A stretch of DNA of 64,000 bases, from the NCBI GenBank assembly GCA_021325255.1, contig JAJPHP010000065.1, positions 16,403-80,402 of the forward strand, given 5' to 3'. Source of the DNA: Nitrososphaerota archaeon (GTDB lineage Archaea; Thermoproteota; Nitrososphaeria; Nitrososphaerales; CADDZS01). Both the position numbers and the translations under genes were made by a program. Under the pieces are notes generated by a model, which ran no database searches, was not told the origin of the DNA, and saw nothing but the letters and a program-made list of their open reading frames with translations. Positions 52,899 to 62,264 of this stretch are shown here, in pieces (positions within the stretch are counted from its first letter, which is position 1; each line of letters starts with the position of its first letter).

Positions 52899-54101
52899 AT
52901 GGTGGAAACGTCATCCATTTCTCAGCCAGGTAGCAATGACTGGTATCTGGACCCCTCGCCTTGGTTGAGTGCCATGCGCCACACATCGCCGGTGTTCTAT
53001 AACGAGCAGGGCGAAGTATGGCACGTCCTCCGGTATGATGATGTCGAACTGGTGCTCAAACACTTCAGTGTCTTTTCCTCAGAGTTCGTAGGATATGGGT
53101 CTTCATCTAAAGGAGAAGAAAGCAGCGGCACAATCCTGTCGAGTATGCTTACCACCGACCCGCCACTTCATACCAAGCTGCGTAACATTGTGTCAAGGTC
53201 ATTCACGCCGTCAGCGATTGCTTTACTCGAACCAAGGATAAAGGAGATCGCGGATGGATTGCTTGGCACAATTGTGCCAGCAAAGGGCACAGACATGGTT
53301 GCAGATTATGCCGAACCCCTTCCGATAACCGTAATCGCAGAGATGCTTGGAATACCCGCCGAAGATCGGAGAAAGTTCAAACAATGGTCTGACCGGATAG
53401 TCGGAATTGCTGAAGGACAACAACAACCAACCCAAGATTTTGGTGAGAACCGGACAAACCTCGAACTCGGGATGTACTTTGGGAAGATTGTGGAAGAACG
53501 GCGCGCAAATCCTGGAGATGATTTGATCTCCTCGATTGTGACATCGGAGGTTGACGGAGAGCGCCTGAGCCTACGGGAAGCAGTGAGTTTCTGCATCCTT
53601 CTCTTGGTAGCCGGCAACGAGACCACGACGAACCTCATTGGCAACGCCGTGAGGCTCTTTGTAAGACACGGTTCCTTCGCAAAACTGCGGGAGGACAGTT
53701 CGCTATTACCTGGCGCGATTGAGGAGGTCTTGCGCTACAGCTCTCCAGTTCGGGGTATGTTTCGAGTAGCGAAAACCGATACGGAAATTTCGGGAAGAGC
53801 TGTGCCTGCAGGTCAATCGCTGATGGCGTGGATAGGGTCTGCGAACAGGGACGAAGCAAAGTTTTCCGAGCCCGAGCGTTTCGATACTGAGAGGAAACCA
53901 AATCCGCACATTGCCTTCGGGCATGGGATACACACCTGCCTTGGCGCTCCTCTTGCACGTCTTGAGGCAAGGGTTGCCCTAGGTTCTCTGATTAAGAGAT
54001 TCAGAGAGATAAAGCTCAAGGTATCTGATGACGAAGTGGAACCGCTCAGAAACATGGTGATAGGCGGAGTGAGGCATCTCCCCACGGAATTAGTGCAATA
54101 G
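52899..54101 (+). CDS. Cytochrome P450
   Basis: 400 residues from the ATG at 52899 (a GTG at 52860 would add 13). Soluble, with no membrane anchor. Conserved elements: the oxygen-activating I-helix AGNETTTN near 238-245, the ExxR motif in EEVLRYSSPV near 275, and the heme loop FGHGIHTCLGAPLAR near 340-354 with the axial Cys near 347. Bacterial-type (class I) P450s need a ferredoxin and reductase, none adjacent. Substrate unknown. P450 genes in archaea are often horizontally acquired. Converges with the MntR-type gene. Confidence 0.93.
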   Translation: MVETSSISQPGSNDWYLDPSPWLSAMRHTSPVFYNEQGEVWHVLRYDDVELVLKHFSVFSSEFVGYGSSSKGEESSGTILSSMLTTDPPLHTKLRNIVSRSFTPSAIALLEPRIKEIADGLLGTIVPAKGTDMVADYAEPLPITVIAEMLGIPAEDRRKFKQWSDRIVGIAEGQQQPTQDFGENRTNLELGMYFGKIVEERRANPGDDLISSIVTSEVDGERLSLREAVSFCILLLVAGNETTTNLIGNAVRLFVRHGSFAKLREDSSLLPGAIEEVLRYSSPVRGMFRVAKTDTEISGRAVPAGQSLMAWIGSANRDEAKFSEPERFDTERKPNPHIAFGHGIHTCLGAPLARLEARVALGSLIKRFREIKLKVSDDEVEPLRNMVIGGVRHLPTELVQ

Positions 54102-54150
54102 GAAAGTCGGCATTTCGAAAGGAGAGAATCCTCTTCAAGCAAGTAACGTT

Positions 54151-54558
54151 TCAGATTTGCACCTTGTTCTCTTCAAGACGCTCCACAAGTTTCCTGATCT
54201 TTCGAACTGTCTCAGGATGCAAGCCGTGCTCTATCCTCTCGGCGTCCTCCGTTGCGATGTCATTTGAGACGCCCAGGAGAAGTAGGAACCTACGCAGAGT
54301 TTCATGGCGGCTCTTCATGTTTCTCGCAAGGTTACGACCAGAATCGGTGAGCGCCATCCCGCGGTATGGGGTGTGTACTAGGTATCCTTGTTTGTGGAGT
54401 TTCTTCACCTTGCTCGTCACTGAGGACTTGGACACTCCGAGGCGCTCTGCTACGTCTGTCGTGGAGGCAAATCCCTTTTCGAGCACGAGCAGGTCTATCA
54501 GTTCGAGATAGTCCTCAGTTGCTTCCGAGGATTTCTTGCGTTCTAGCGAAGTCTCCAT
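54151..54558 (-). CDS. mntR: MntR/DtxR-type manganese-responsive repressor
   Basis: 135 residues from the ATG at 54558 (open to 54600). A winged helix (ASTTDVAERLGVSKSSVTSKVKKLHKQGYLVHTPYRGM) is followed by the metal-binding dimer domain. Ligands expected for MntR are present: the Asp and Glu of TEDYLELI, the His of RHETLRRFL and the EHG of AERIEHGL. No SH3 domain, as in MntR. Divergent from the Nramp transporter gene, so Mn(II)-dependent repression of mntH is the likely role. Confidence 0.9.
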   Translation of the reverse strand: METSLERKKSSEATEDYLELIDLLVLEKGFASTTDVAERLGVSKSSVTSKVKKLHKQGYLVHTPYRGMALTDSGRNLARNMKSRHETLRRFLLLLGVSNDIATEDAERIEHGLHPETVRKIRKLVERLEENKVQI

Positions 54559-54758
54559 GCCTTTACTACCTCTGACCATTTCTCCGCGATATATATCCAC
54601 TCGCCCTTCGATCAGTTCTTTGACAGAGCCAGGCGCCTATCCGGTGGGCTTGGGTCCGAAGGTTTAACTCTTTGTCCCCTCGGGCAGACCTGAGCAAATT
54701 ATTGTGAATCCATACGCTTTAATGTTTTGCAAATGAGACAGAGTTAGACGCAACAAAC

Positions 54759-54764
54759 TTTATA
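54759..54764 (+). promoter_or_regulatory. TATA-like box for mntH
   Basis: TTTATA, with an inverted repeat TTAC-acttta-GTAA (54772-54785) just downstream that would overlap the start site and could be an MntR operator. Both are pattern-based guesses. Confidence 0.3.
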
Positions 54765-54839
54765 GAACGCGTTACACTTTAGTAAATGCGGCTATCTTTA
54801 TTGCACGCGACTGCACGCAGGTGATCTCCACTTTCGGAA

Positions 54840-56117
54840 TTGAATGCCTCCACACTAGGCTCGTCTTCGAGAGTTCAGTATCTCAGAAGGTCAATAGTCG
54901 ATTACATACACTGGCTGGGGCCGGCCCTAATTGTCTCGGTCGCGTACATGGACCCGGGCAATTACGGAACCGACCTAGCCGCTGGCGCGACATTCAAGTA
55001 TCAACTCCTCTGGGCTGGCTGGCTCGCATCAGCAATGGCGATGCTCCTCCAGTATCTATCGGGGAAACTTGGGATTGCAACTGGCAAAGACCTTCCCGAG
55101 ATGGTGAGAGATTCTCTTGGGACGAAGAGATTCATAATACCTTATTGGCTTGCCGCGGAAATCGCTGCAGCCGCGACCGACCTAGCTGAGTATCTCGGAA
55201 CCGTGATTGCTCTAAATCTTCTCTTTGGAATCCCGCTGCTATATGCGGCGGTGTTTGGCGCTCTTGATGTGATCCTTCTGCTCACCATGATGACAAGGAG
55301 GTTTAGAATGATTGAGCAGTACTTCATGCTGCTTGTCAGCATTCTAGTTTTCGGCGTCCTGTACCAGGTCGTTGTGGTCCGCCCCGACCTGGCCGAGGTC
55401 ATCCGCGGGTCTTTCATACCCCTTCTCACGCCTAACTACGCAGGAGGTCAGCTTAACGATCCCACGCTCCTCGTCGTGGGCATGATCGGCGCGACAGTGA
55501 TGCCCCACGCGATATTCATTCACTCCTGGCTTACGAGGCAAAAGGTGGTCAAGGGAACTCACGAGGAAAAGGTAAGGAAGAGAAAGCTGCACCTAACGGA
55601 GACGGTAACTTTGCTCACATTGGCTGGCATCGTGAACGCAGGTCTCCTACTTGTAGCGATACCACTCTACCCCAATCCAAACATCACGGTGGAATCCGCC
55701 TACCACAGTTTCGCTTCACTTTACGGCCCTGCGGTCGCCGTGCTATTTGTAGTGTCGATGCTGGCTTCTGGCTTGAGCTCATCTACCACGGGGACTATAG
55801 CCGGTCAGATGATAATGGAGGGATTAATTGGAAAGCATGGCAGCATATGGCTGCGAAGGATTGTGACACGGTTCATCAACGTCTTTCCAACAACACTGGC
55901 CATCCTTATCGGGCTCGACCCCTTGAGTCTTCTTGTCTACAGCCAGGTTATACTTAGTCTGTTGATCCCTCTGCCGATGATTCCACTGGTGTACTACACG
56001 GCAAAGAAGCGCTTCATGGGAGACTTTGTGAACACTAAGGTCACTACAGTCTTGGCCCTGCTCACGGTGGTTGTGATAGTCGGATTCAACGTTTATCTGC
56101 TCCTGACCAAACTTTGA
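54840..56117 (+). CDS. mntH: Nramp-family manganese transporter
   Basis: 425 residues with about eleven membrane helices. The Nramp metal site has D38-P-G-N41 in VAYMDPGNYG and the MPH motif in GATVMPHAIFIHSW near 221-223. Proton-coupled uptake of Mn(II) is the usual activity. TTG start; the ATG four bases on is out of frame. It faces the mntR gene with 281 bases between starts. Confidence 0.92.
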   Translation: MNASTLGSSSRVQYLRRSIVDYIHWLGPALIVSVAYMDPGNYGTDLAAGATFKYQLLWAGWLASAMAMLLQYLSGKLGIATGKDLPEMVRDSLGTKRFIIPYWLAAEIAAAATDLAEYLGTVIALNLLFGIPLLYAAVFGALDVILLLTMMTRRFRMIEQYFMLLVSILVFGVLYQVVVVRPDLAEVIRGSFIPLLTPNYAGGQLNDPTLLVVGMIGATVMPHAIFIHSWLTRQKVVKGTHEEKVRKRKLHLTETVTLLTLAGIVNAGLLLVAIPLYPNPNITVESAYHSFASLYGPAVAVLFVVSMLASGLSSSTTGTIAGQMIMEGLIGKHGSIWLRRIVTRFINVFPTTLAILIGLDPLSLLVYSQVILSLLIPLPMIPLVYYTAKKRFMGDFVNTKVTTVLALLTVVVIVGFNVYLLLTKL

Positions 56118-56154
56118 TGCAAAGGACATCACAGTTTATCAAGTATTTCCAGTC

Positions 56155-56277
56155 CTACGTTACCTCGAACTTTTCAAAATGTGCCTTTGCCCGTTCCTTG
56201 AGATTTGTTGGAACTGTTACGTCAATCGTGTCCCGAGGGGTTCTCTTCCGAAGAGCTTCAGGCCGTATTTTGCTCAT
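56155..56277 (-). CDS. Possible RelB/RHH-like short protein, maybe truncated
   Basis: 40 residues starting at an ATG that overlaps the preceding frame's stop (TAATG, 56279-56275). The stretch DVTVPTNLKERAKAHFEKFEVT has the shape of the first strand and helix of RelB/ribbon-helix-helix antitoxins, but the frame ends in TAG before the second helix, so it would be truncated or something else. No toxin gene is next to it. Weak call. Confidence 0.25.
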   Translation of the reverse strand: MSKIRPEALRKRTPRDTIDVTVPTNLKERAKAHFEKFEVT

Positions 56278-56507
56278 TAGCTCTGGAATCCACTCGCCCC
56301 TCCAATCGCGAGGTTGTATTTCTTTGCAATCTCAGCTAACCCCGACACGTCTGGAACGCCCGTGCTCGGAAAGACTCTGGACGCCTCGTCCTGTTTTATG
56401 CTAAGATTGGGAAGAGGGGAAGGAGTCCACTGGCGATGCTCTGGAGCTCTCGCACTCGCAGCTGAGGAGGTTGACTGAAGAAACGAAAGGGGTAAGGCCA
56501 TTGCCAT
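56277..56507 (-). CDS. Possible short protein upstream of the RHH-like frame
   Basis: 76 residues from the ATG at 56507. The last 40 residues (SIKQDEASRVFPSTGV, EIAKKYNLAIGGASGF) look natural and coupled to the next frame by TAATG. The N-terminal part is Ser/Pro-rich. The frame is open further upstream but those residues read as non-coding. Could be remnants of an inactivated locus. Confidence 0.25.
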   Translation of the reverse strand: MAMALPLSFLQSTSSAASARAPEHRQWTPSPLPNLSIKQDEASRVFPSTGVPDVSGLAEIAKKYNLAIGGASGFQS

Positions 56508-56989
56508 AGTACGACGATGAACTTCCCGCTCGCGTGTGTGACGGCAACGACTATTGAGAGTATAAAAAGAGCCATTGGAACAGGTTGAACTTCCCTGCAC
56601 GTTCGGCGAATTCCGGATTTTCACATCCCTTGGTGCAGTGGGTAAAAAGGGCAAGTTGGAAAACAGGGGGCGAACATCGAGAGATCGATTTACGAAGGCT
56701 TGATTCGTCTTTTGATCGGTACGCACTCGCTTAAAGGCGGAGCCCCCAAAAGGGCATCCTTGAAAATCCGAATAGCGTCGGGAACTGGAGCAATTTCTAG
56801 CCGAATTCGGATGTTCGGAGCAGCCAGCCTCCTCATAGAATGCGTGTGAATTGTCGTTCTTGCTTCCCAACATGACAAAAAAAGGCGACGCCTCTCGCTT
56901 CAGATTCGAGGCTTGACCGATGAGAGTCTGTCCAGGCGAACCAATTTCCTTTTAGTTCACACAATAGCGCTCCATTCGTCAAGAAGTAA

Positions 56990-58588
56990 ATGAGAGAAAG
57001 GCTGGCAGTGGTTCCCAACATCGTACTTATCAACGGCCTGGTCTTTACCGGCGTGGCAGGTCGCCCTCTCGCTGAAGCGGTCGCAATCACAGGCGAGCTT
57101 ATTTCTGCTGTGGGCACAACAGGCTCAGTTTCCAACCTCGCAGGGCCTAACACGCGCGTCATAGACCTTCAAAGACGCCTTTTGATTCCCGGAATCAACG
57201 ATGCTCACGTGCATTTTTCTCCCGACTGGATTGGCGAGACTCTCGAGCTTGAAGGGATGGAGCCATCCTTCGATGCAGTCCTCAAGGCAATCAATGACTG
57301 CGTGAGGACAAATCCGCCAGGCACTGTAATCAGCGGAGCAATAGGCGCAACCGCATTCTTCGATCCAGAGTGCACTCCTGAAAAGCTCACCGAAGCTGCC
57401 CCTAATCACCCCGTTATCTTGCACACCTGGACGCCTCACGCCGCAATCATGAACCAGGCGATGGCTGAAAAGTTAGGCGTTAAGGCAGAAGAGCTTCCCG
57501 TAATGGGAGGATTCTTCGCGAAGACGATGCGCGAGTCGCACTGGAATGGAGTTGTACATGAGTACGAGACGATGCGCCTGTACCCCATGCTCCACGATTT
57601 CGCGACCGAGGTCCAGCACCTCCGCGAAATGCTGGATAGATGCGTTCGCTGGGGAATTACCAGCATACAACTGATGTCTTTACCTACCGATCCGCAACAC
57701 ATTGTCGATCTGCTGGCGACCATTAACCCACCAATCCGAGTGCGAATCATTCCGATGCCACTTACAAATCAAACGGGACGATTGAAGCCCGTGTATCCTG
57801 CGATCCCTGAAGCGATCTCGGACAGAGTTCGTGTTGATGGAATAAAGTGGCTCCTTGACGGAACTCCAGTGGAGCGCTCTGCGGCCCTGCGACAGGAGTA
57901 CGCGGACGAACCTGGGTGGTCTGGGCCGGCGATCTTCTCAAAATCAGAAATGCGTGCTATTCTGGAAGAGGCACGCACCAGTAATAAGCAGGTGATGGTT
58001 CATGTGGCCGGCGATGGATCAACCGAGGCATTTCTTTCGTCTCTGGAGGAAACGGGCGGACCGAATGTGTGGAAAGACAGGCGGGTGCGGATCGAGCACG
58101 GTGATGGAATCGTGCCCGATTTGGTTCTGAGAGTGAGAGAGCTGGGCGCCGTCGTGGTTGCAAACCCGACGCACCTTCCCTTGGGGCTGCTTTTCATTAG
58201 ACGATTTGGGCCCGATGGGGCAAAGTTGCGACAACCTCTTCGCTCGCTATTGAAGGCAGGAATTGCGCTTGCATTGGGATCGGACGGAGAGATGAATCCT
58301 TTCCTGAACATCATGCTTGGAAGTATGTATCCTAGGCGGCCCGAGGAAGCACTGACACGGGAAGAAGCAATCATCGCGTACACTGCAACTTCCGCTTATG
58401 CGGAATTCGAGGAGAACCGGAAGGGCACTCTGGAACCGGGGAAACTGGCCGACATTACAGTGTTGTCCCAAAACATTCTGACAGCCCCTCCGCCCGAGAT
58501 CCCCAAAACGCAATCTGTACTTACAATCGTGGGAGGGAAGATCGTGCACGACGCGCTTTCTTCGACTCATGAAATCACGAGGAACTGA
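56990..58588 (+). CDS. Amidohydrolase-family metallohydrolase (YtcJ-like)
   Basis: 532 residues. First metal His pair in INDAHVHF near 62-69, then other metal and substrate residues in MVHVAGDGS and RIEHGDG, and the terminal metal Asp in LGSDGEMNPF near 423. The EPGKLADITVLSQN tail is typical of amidohydrolase-3 (YtcJ/N-substituted formamide deformylase-like) enzymes. Substrate unknown; likely an amide or cyclic amide. ATG start. Confidence 0.85.
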   Translation: MRERLAVVPNIVLINGLVFTGVAGRPLAEAVAITGELISAVGTTGSVSNLAGPNTRVIDLQRRLLIPGINDAHVHFSPDWIGETLELEGMEPSFDAVLKAINDCVRTNPPGTVISGAIGATAFFDPECTPEKLTEAAPNHPVILHTWTPHAAIMNQAMAEKLGVKAEELPVMGGFFAKTMRESHWNGVVHEYETMRLYPMLHDFATEVQHLREMLDRCVRWGITSIQLMSLPTDPQHIVDLLATINPPIRVRIIPMPLTNQTGRLKPVYPAIPEAISDRVRVDGIKWLLDGTPVERSAALRQEYADEPGWSGPAIFSKSEMRAILEEARTSNKQVMVHVAGDGSTEAFLSSLEETGGPNVWKDRRVRIEHGDGIVPDLVLRVRELGAVVVANPTHLPLGLLFIRRFGPDGAKLRQPLRSLLKAGIALALGSDGEMNPFLNIMLGSMYPRRPEEALTREEAIIAYTATSAYAEFEENRKGTLEPGKLADITVLSQNILTAPPPEIPKTQSVLTIVGGKIVHDALSSTHEITRN

Positions 58589-58920
58589 ATCACCAGGCAC
58601 GATATAGAGATGGGCGCCCAGGCCGAGCGTCCAACTGTAGGTTCGGCGCTCTCACATCGTGAAGGAAAAACCAACAGAGTCAGGTTCGATTGTTTCGGAT
58701 CTGCTCACCAGCCTGATTCTATTCTTCGCAAAGTTCCTAGAAAACTGCTGGCTGTAGCGAGAGGCCATTCGTAGAAAGAGAAAGCGCTAGGCGTTTAGAG
58801 CGTCGGTCGATTGGGATTTCCCGATCAGAAATCTAATCGGAGACCGATGATATCCGTTTAGTACAAGATCATAGGCGGCTCGAAGGGCCTGACAATGACA
58901 GGTGTCGTCATAGTCCTATT
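58589..58920. other. Intergenic region after amidohydrolase
   Basis: 332 bases between convergent genes. No coding frame or clear terminator seen. Confidence 0.35.
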
Positions 58921-59361
58921 CTATCGTTTCGCTTTGCTCTCGAGATTTAATGCTACGGCCGCACGTATGAGATTCTTCAGTGCGGTTTCGTTAATCATAT
59001 CCCCTTCGTGAAAGTCGATTGCCCGCCTAACGGTCCCGGGCTGGGTGAACAGGTGAGAGGGATCCTCGAGTGAAGCACCCTTGAAGAAGGTGAATTTTAA
59101 ATGACCCTTATAGATCTCGCCCGTGCAGATGCCGCCGTTGTGGGACCAGACTGGGACTCCTGCAGGGTTCGTTGGCTTTTTCCACTTTATCTCTTCGATG
59201 ATTTCCGGGTCCGCCTCCTTGATCACTTGACGCACCTTGGCGAGCGTCTTGCCCCGCCAATCACGTAGCACCTTGATCATCTCGTCGATCTGCTTGGAGG
59301 CATCATCTTGATGTCCAGAAACGGAGGGCTCCAGTCGGGCTCTAGTAGAACTTTTCACCAT
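58921..59361 (-). CDS. DUF1801-type protein
   Basis: 146 residues. The fold is recognisable from IDEMIKVLRDWRGKTLAKVRQVIKE, EEIKWKKPTNP, PVWSHNGGICTGEIYKGHLKFTFFKGASL and GTVRRAIDFHEGD, as in the YdhG/DUF1801 iron-chaperone-like family. A role is not established. Its start overlaps the end of the CMD gene by 7 bases, so it is last in a three-gene operon VOC-CMD-DUF1801. Confidence 0.8.
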   Translation of the reverse strand: MVKSSTRARLEPSVSGHQDDASKQIDEMIKVLRDWRGKTLAKVRQVIKEADPEIIEEIKWKKPTNPAGVPVWSHNGGICTGEIYKGHLKFTFFKGASLEDPSHLFTQPGTVRRAIDFHEGDMINETALKNLIRAAVALNLESKAKR

Positions 59362-59960
59362 TTTCCTGTTCCCACTCCTCTCTTCTGCGCGATGTTGCAG
59401 AGCATGTCAGAATAGATGTTCAAACCGATGTTCGTCATGTTGTATATATGCTCGCTTGCAACTAGGTAGACAATTTCGCAGACCTGTCGTTCCGAATAGT
59501 GCTTTAGTAGTTTTCCAAATATTTTCGGATCTACCTTCTTTTCCTTTGTTAAAGTTGTGACGTAATCCAAAGCGGCCCGCTCTGCTTCGCTAAACAGAGG
59601 ACTGGTTTGGTATTGGGCTAACACATCAAATTTCGCCTAGTTCATCGAAGCCCAGATTGTTGCAGCGCGGTTTGAATCTATGCAAAAGAGGCAGACATTC
59701 ATCCTGGCCACCTGCTGGCGAATCAGCATCACCGTTTCTTTCGGTAGTTCCAGTTTTTGATCTAGCATTGAAATCTGCGTGTAAAACTGGAGAAACTCGG
59801 GAGGCATGCGCGAGTTGAACACCCTTGCAGGTGTCATCACTTTGCCAAAGTGTTGTTTCATATTCTGATAGGCTTGTTTTATTGCCGCATCATTTGGTTC
59901 ATGAATCGGATGAAGGAAAGGCTCATCCATATCTAGAACAGTATCTGTTTCTACTCTCAT
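59355..59960 (-). pseudogene. Carboxymuconolactone decarboxylase/AhpD-like protein with in-frame TAG
   Basis: Reading from the ATG at 59960 (8 bases after the VOC gene) to the TGA/TAA at 59355 gives one continuous frame broken only by a TAG at 59639-59637. The first part ends ...VNVCLFCIDSNRAATIWASMN, with the CxxC of AhpD-type proteins. The second runs AKFDVLAQYQTSPLFSEAERAALDYV, the expected next helix. Reinitiation from GTG 59624 would give only the C-terminal half. Either a nonsense mutation, a sequencing error, or suppression. The gene's operon neighbours are intact. Confidence 0.75.
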
Positions 59961-59967
59961 CTGATGA

Positions 59968-60378
59968 TCAAGACCCCTTTTGATTATATTGGTTGATCTG
60001 GAAGGAATTCCCGTCCGGGTCAACGAAGACGGCAGACACCGCATAGGGATTCTCCGCCGGCTCCCGCTTAAAGTGCACTCCGCGAGATTTCAGCTCGGCG
60101 GAAATCTTTCTACAGTCGTCTACCTGCATCACTATCGGAGGGATGCTACCGGGCCGCCAGTTGCTGGCCAAGCCGTCTGGATCGGAAGACCCCACCTGCC
60201 AGAGCGTTAGTTCCAGTTCCTGTCCCCTTGGTCCTACTGTCACCCATCTCTCGCCCCCGGGCGGGTTGTAGTCAGCCTTTTTCTCGAAGCCTACTTTCTT
60301 TGTGTAGAATTCCACCGCTTCATCCTTGTTCTTCACGACAAGTGCCACATGAGTTATCTTTGCGTTCATACCATTCAA
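59968..60378 (-). CDS. VOC-family protein (glyoxalase/bleomycin-resistance fold)
   Basis: 136 residues. ITHVALVVKNKDEAVEFYTKKVGFEKKADY starts the fold and FVDPDGNSFQINQYN ends it; two betaalphabetabetabeta modules. These are metal-dependent dioxygenases, isomerases or ligand binders. Likely start ATG 60369 or 60378. Begins the VOC-CMD-DUF1801 operon, divergent from the Lrp-type gene. Confidence 0.8.
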   Translation of the reverse strand: MNGMNAKITHVALVVKNKDEAVEFYTKKVGFEKKADYNPPGGERWVTVGPRGQELELTLWQVGSSDPDGLASNWRPGSIPPIVMQVDDCRKISAELKSRGVHFKREPAENPYAVSAVFVDPDGNSFQINQYNQKGS

Positions 60379-60491
60379 AGCGAGGACGTCATTACTTGAA
60401 CCCTTGCCTAAACAAATTACAAAAAAGGGAAGCGAGGAATAAATACGACGTTCGTGGCTACTTAATTCGCTTCAGGAGCATAAACCACAGC

Positions 60492-61424
60492 ATGGACGAG
60501 CTCGACATGAAAATCTTGCGCTCTCTGATTTCTGAGAGGGCAGTTTCTCCCTCAAACGCGAGCGTGAGATTGTCGCTCAGAGGTATCGCAGCCCGTCTTG
60601 GCGCCGATGATACGACGGTGAGGTATCGATACAAGAAGTTGCAGGAATCAGACTGCATTTTAATTTAGTCGCTTCTAGTAAATCCGGCATTCTTCGGTTA
60701 CAGAGTTGCAGAAGTGATGGTAGACGTTCAACCAGAGTCTGCAAAGGCCGACATGATTAGAAAGCTCAAGTTGGTCCACGAAGTTACTGGAATAGTCAAT
60801 TTTTATGGCAAGGGAATAGAACTCTATGTGATATACAATGGTGACGAGTCGCTTTCCAGGACAATCGAACTGATTTCGCGTATCACGAATGCTGAAAAGA
60901 TCAACCAGTCGCGAATGCCGATGCCCCACAGCTTGACGACAAATCTGACCACGACGGACGTCGCAATTATTCGCGCGCTTTCAAAGGACGCGCGCAAGTC
61001 GACCCTTCTCGTAGCAAAGGAGCTGGGACTCTCTACAAAGACAGTGAGGAAGAGAGTGGAAAGACTGCGAAGAGAGAACACAATCTTGCCTCTTCCTATT
61101 CTTAACATAGCAAGCATTCCCGGACTCATTCCAGTCTACCTCTTTTACGTCTACTCCAACAGCGAGGTCAAAGCCTCCGTGGATCGAGCGATGATATCGC
61201 ACTTTGATGCTGGCTACATCATGGGAAGTTTCGCAGATCCTGAGATTGGCAACATCGTTATTGGCGCCTCTATAATGGCAGAAGTTCCGAAGATCTTAGA
61301 GTGGGCAAAGTCACAGCCGGGAATTGCAAGCGCGCGCATAGACATCGCGACAGAGACTTTTATGTTCCCGGAGAAACTTATCGAACTGCTCGAGCTGAGA
61401 CGCGAAAAAGTTGCAGCGTCGTAG
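60492..61424 (+). pseudogene. Lrp/AsnC-type regulator with in-frame TAG
   Basis: From the ATG at 60492 the frame encodes a first HTH (MDELDMKILRSLISERAVSP, with LRGIAARLGADDTTVRYRYKKLQ), then TAG at 60666-60668, then continues in the same frame with SLLVNPAFFGYRVAEVMVDVQPE, a ligand-binding stretch, a second HTH (TDVAIIRALSKDARKSTLL, TVRKRVERLR) and a final RAM-like end. The residue at the TAG would fit a Trp, as TGG to TAG is one base, which is an inference. Intact it would be about 310 residues. Divergent from the VOC operon, so it could regulate it. Confidence 0.75.
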
Positions 61425-61709
61425 AAAAATGCACTTTTCTAATGGCTGAGATCTCGCTATCATCGCAGTTCTTTCGTGAAGATCTGACAAAAGACGATTG
61501 TATCCTTGAGACTAAACGTAAGACCGATAAACGCCGGTCACGAATTTTCGCATGATTGTCGCTATTGCGATGAGGTCAATGCAAGAAGCTCAATACACTA
61601 AAATAATCAGTAAATGGCAACTTTGTCGAACAACAACATTAGCGAATGGATATGTCCATAGAGCGAAGTTTTCCATTTCACATCTAAGGTTTGGAGGGAC
61701 AAGATTTCA

Positions 61710-62018
61710 ATGATGAACGAAGGTTATAGGATGTGCTCAGGATGCAATAGGAACATAATGGTCTCATCTCGAGGTCTGTTTCTACCCCATAAAGACAAGA
61801 TAAAGAAAACTGCCTGTCCCATGTCTGGGAAAGCACCTAATTATGACATATGCGATTTGTGCGGAAAGAAAATTGCAAATCCGGACAATGAGACTAGATA
61901 TTGTTCGGAAGAGTGTGAGAAGAAAGATTCCCGTCGTCGCTTAATGCCTGTCAATCAGGAAATTTCGAAAAGAAGAATGAAGTCATTAAAATTTTCAGAC
62001 CCGCTCTATTTCAATTAA
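61710..62018 (+). CDS. Small double zinc-finger protein
   Basis: 102 residues. First site C9-x2-C12, H27, C36; second C48-x2-C51-x13-C65-x3-C69. Together they look like two zinc ribbons, the first of the CSGCNRNIMVS type known from Thaumarchaeota. The tail is basic. ATG start (two consecutive). Role may be RNA or DNA binding; not known. Confidence 0.75.
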   Translation: MMNEGYRMCSGCNRNIMVSSRGLFLPHKDKIKKTACPMSGKAPNYDICDLCGKKIANPDNETRYCSEECEKKDSRRRLMPVNQEISKRRMKSLKFSDPLYFN

Positions 62019-62264
62019 GGAAGATTTAGTTGGTCATAGTTTAGACGCAATACGGGCTCGGATTCTGACCTACTGCAATTCAACATCCTTCCAGTAGATT
62101 GGAGATCAAATCATCCCTAATTTAGAGCATCACTTCGGTCGCGGGTGCTTTTGGGAACCCATGTAGCCGGAAATCCATTCAAATAGCTTTAGGATTCGAG
62201 AGTGGTGCACCGAGTTATACTTTGCACATCGTGTTAAACTGAGTCAATGCGCGTCGGAGGAACT

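Larger units (their letters stand above)
56118..56989. other. Intergenic region between mntH and amidohydrolase
   Basis: 872 bases. Contains two small minus-strand frames with natural-looking residues listed separately; the other ORFs have shadow-like composition. A GAAA-rich block near 56870 precedes the amidohydrolase start region. No IS end or RNA recognised. Confidence 0.35.

Noticed and set aside
56508..56873. Upstream extension of the 56277-56507 frame as a 198-residue protein
   Set aside because: The residues there are Ser/Arg/Cys-rich and lack protein-like patterning; looks like chance open frame.
59355..61424. UAG codes for an amino acid genome-wide (pyrrolysine-type)
   Set aside because: Many clear genes in the window end in TAG, for example cdc48, P450 and the winged-helix gene after gatE, so it is a normal stop here; local suppression cannot be excluded.
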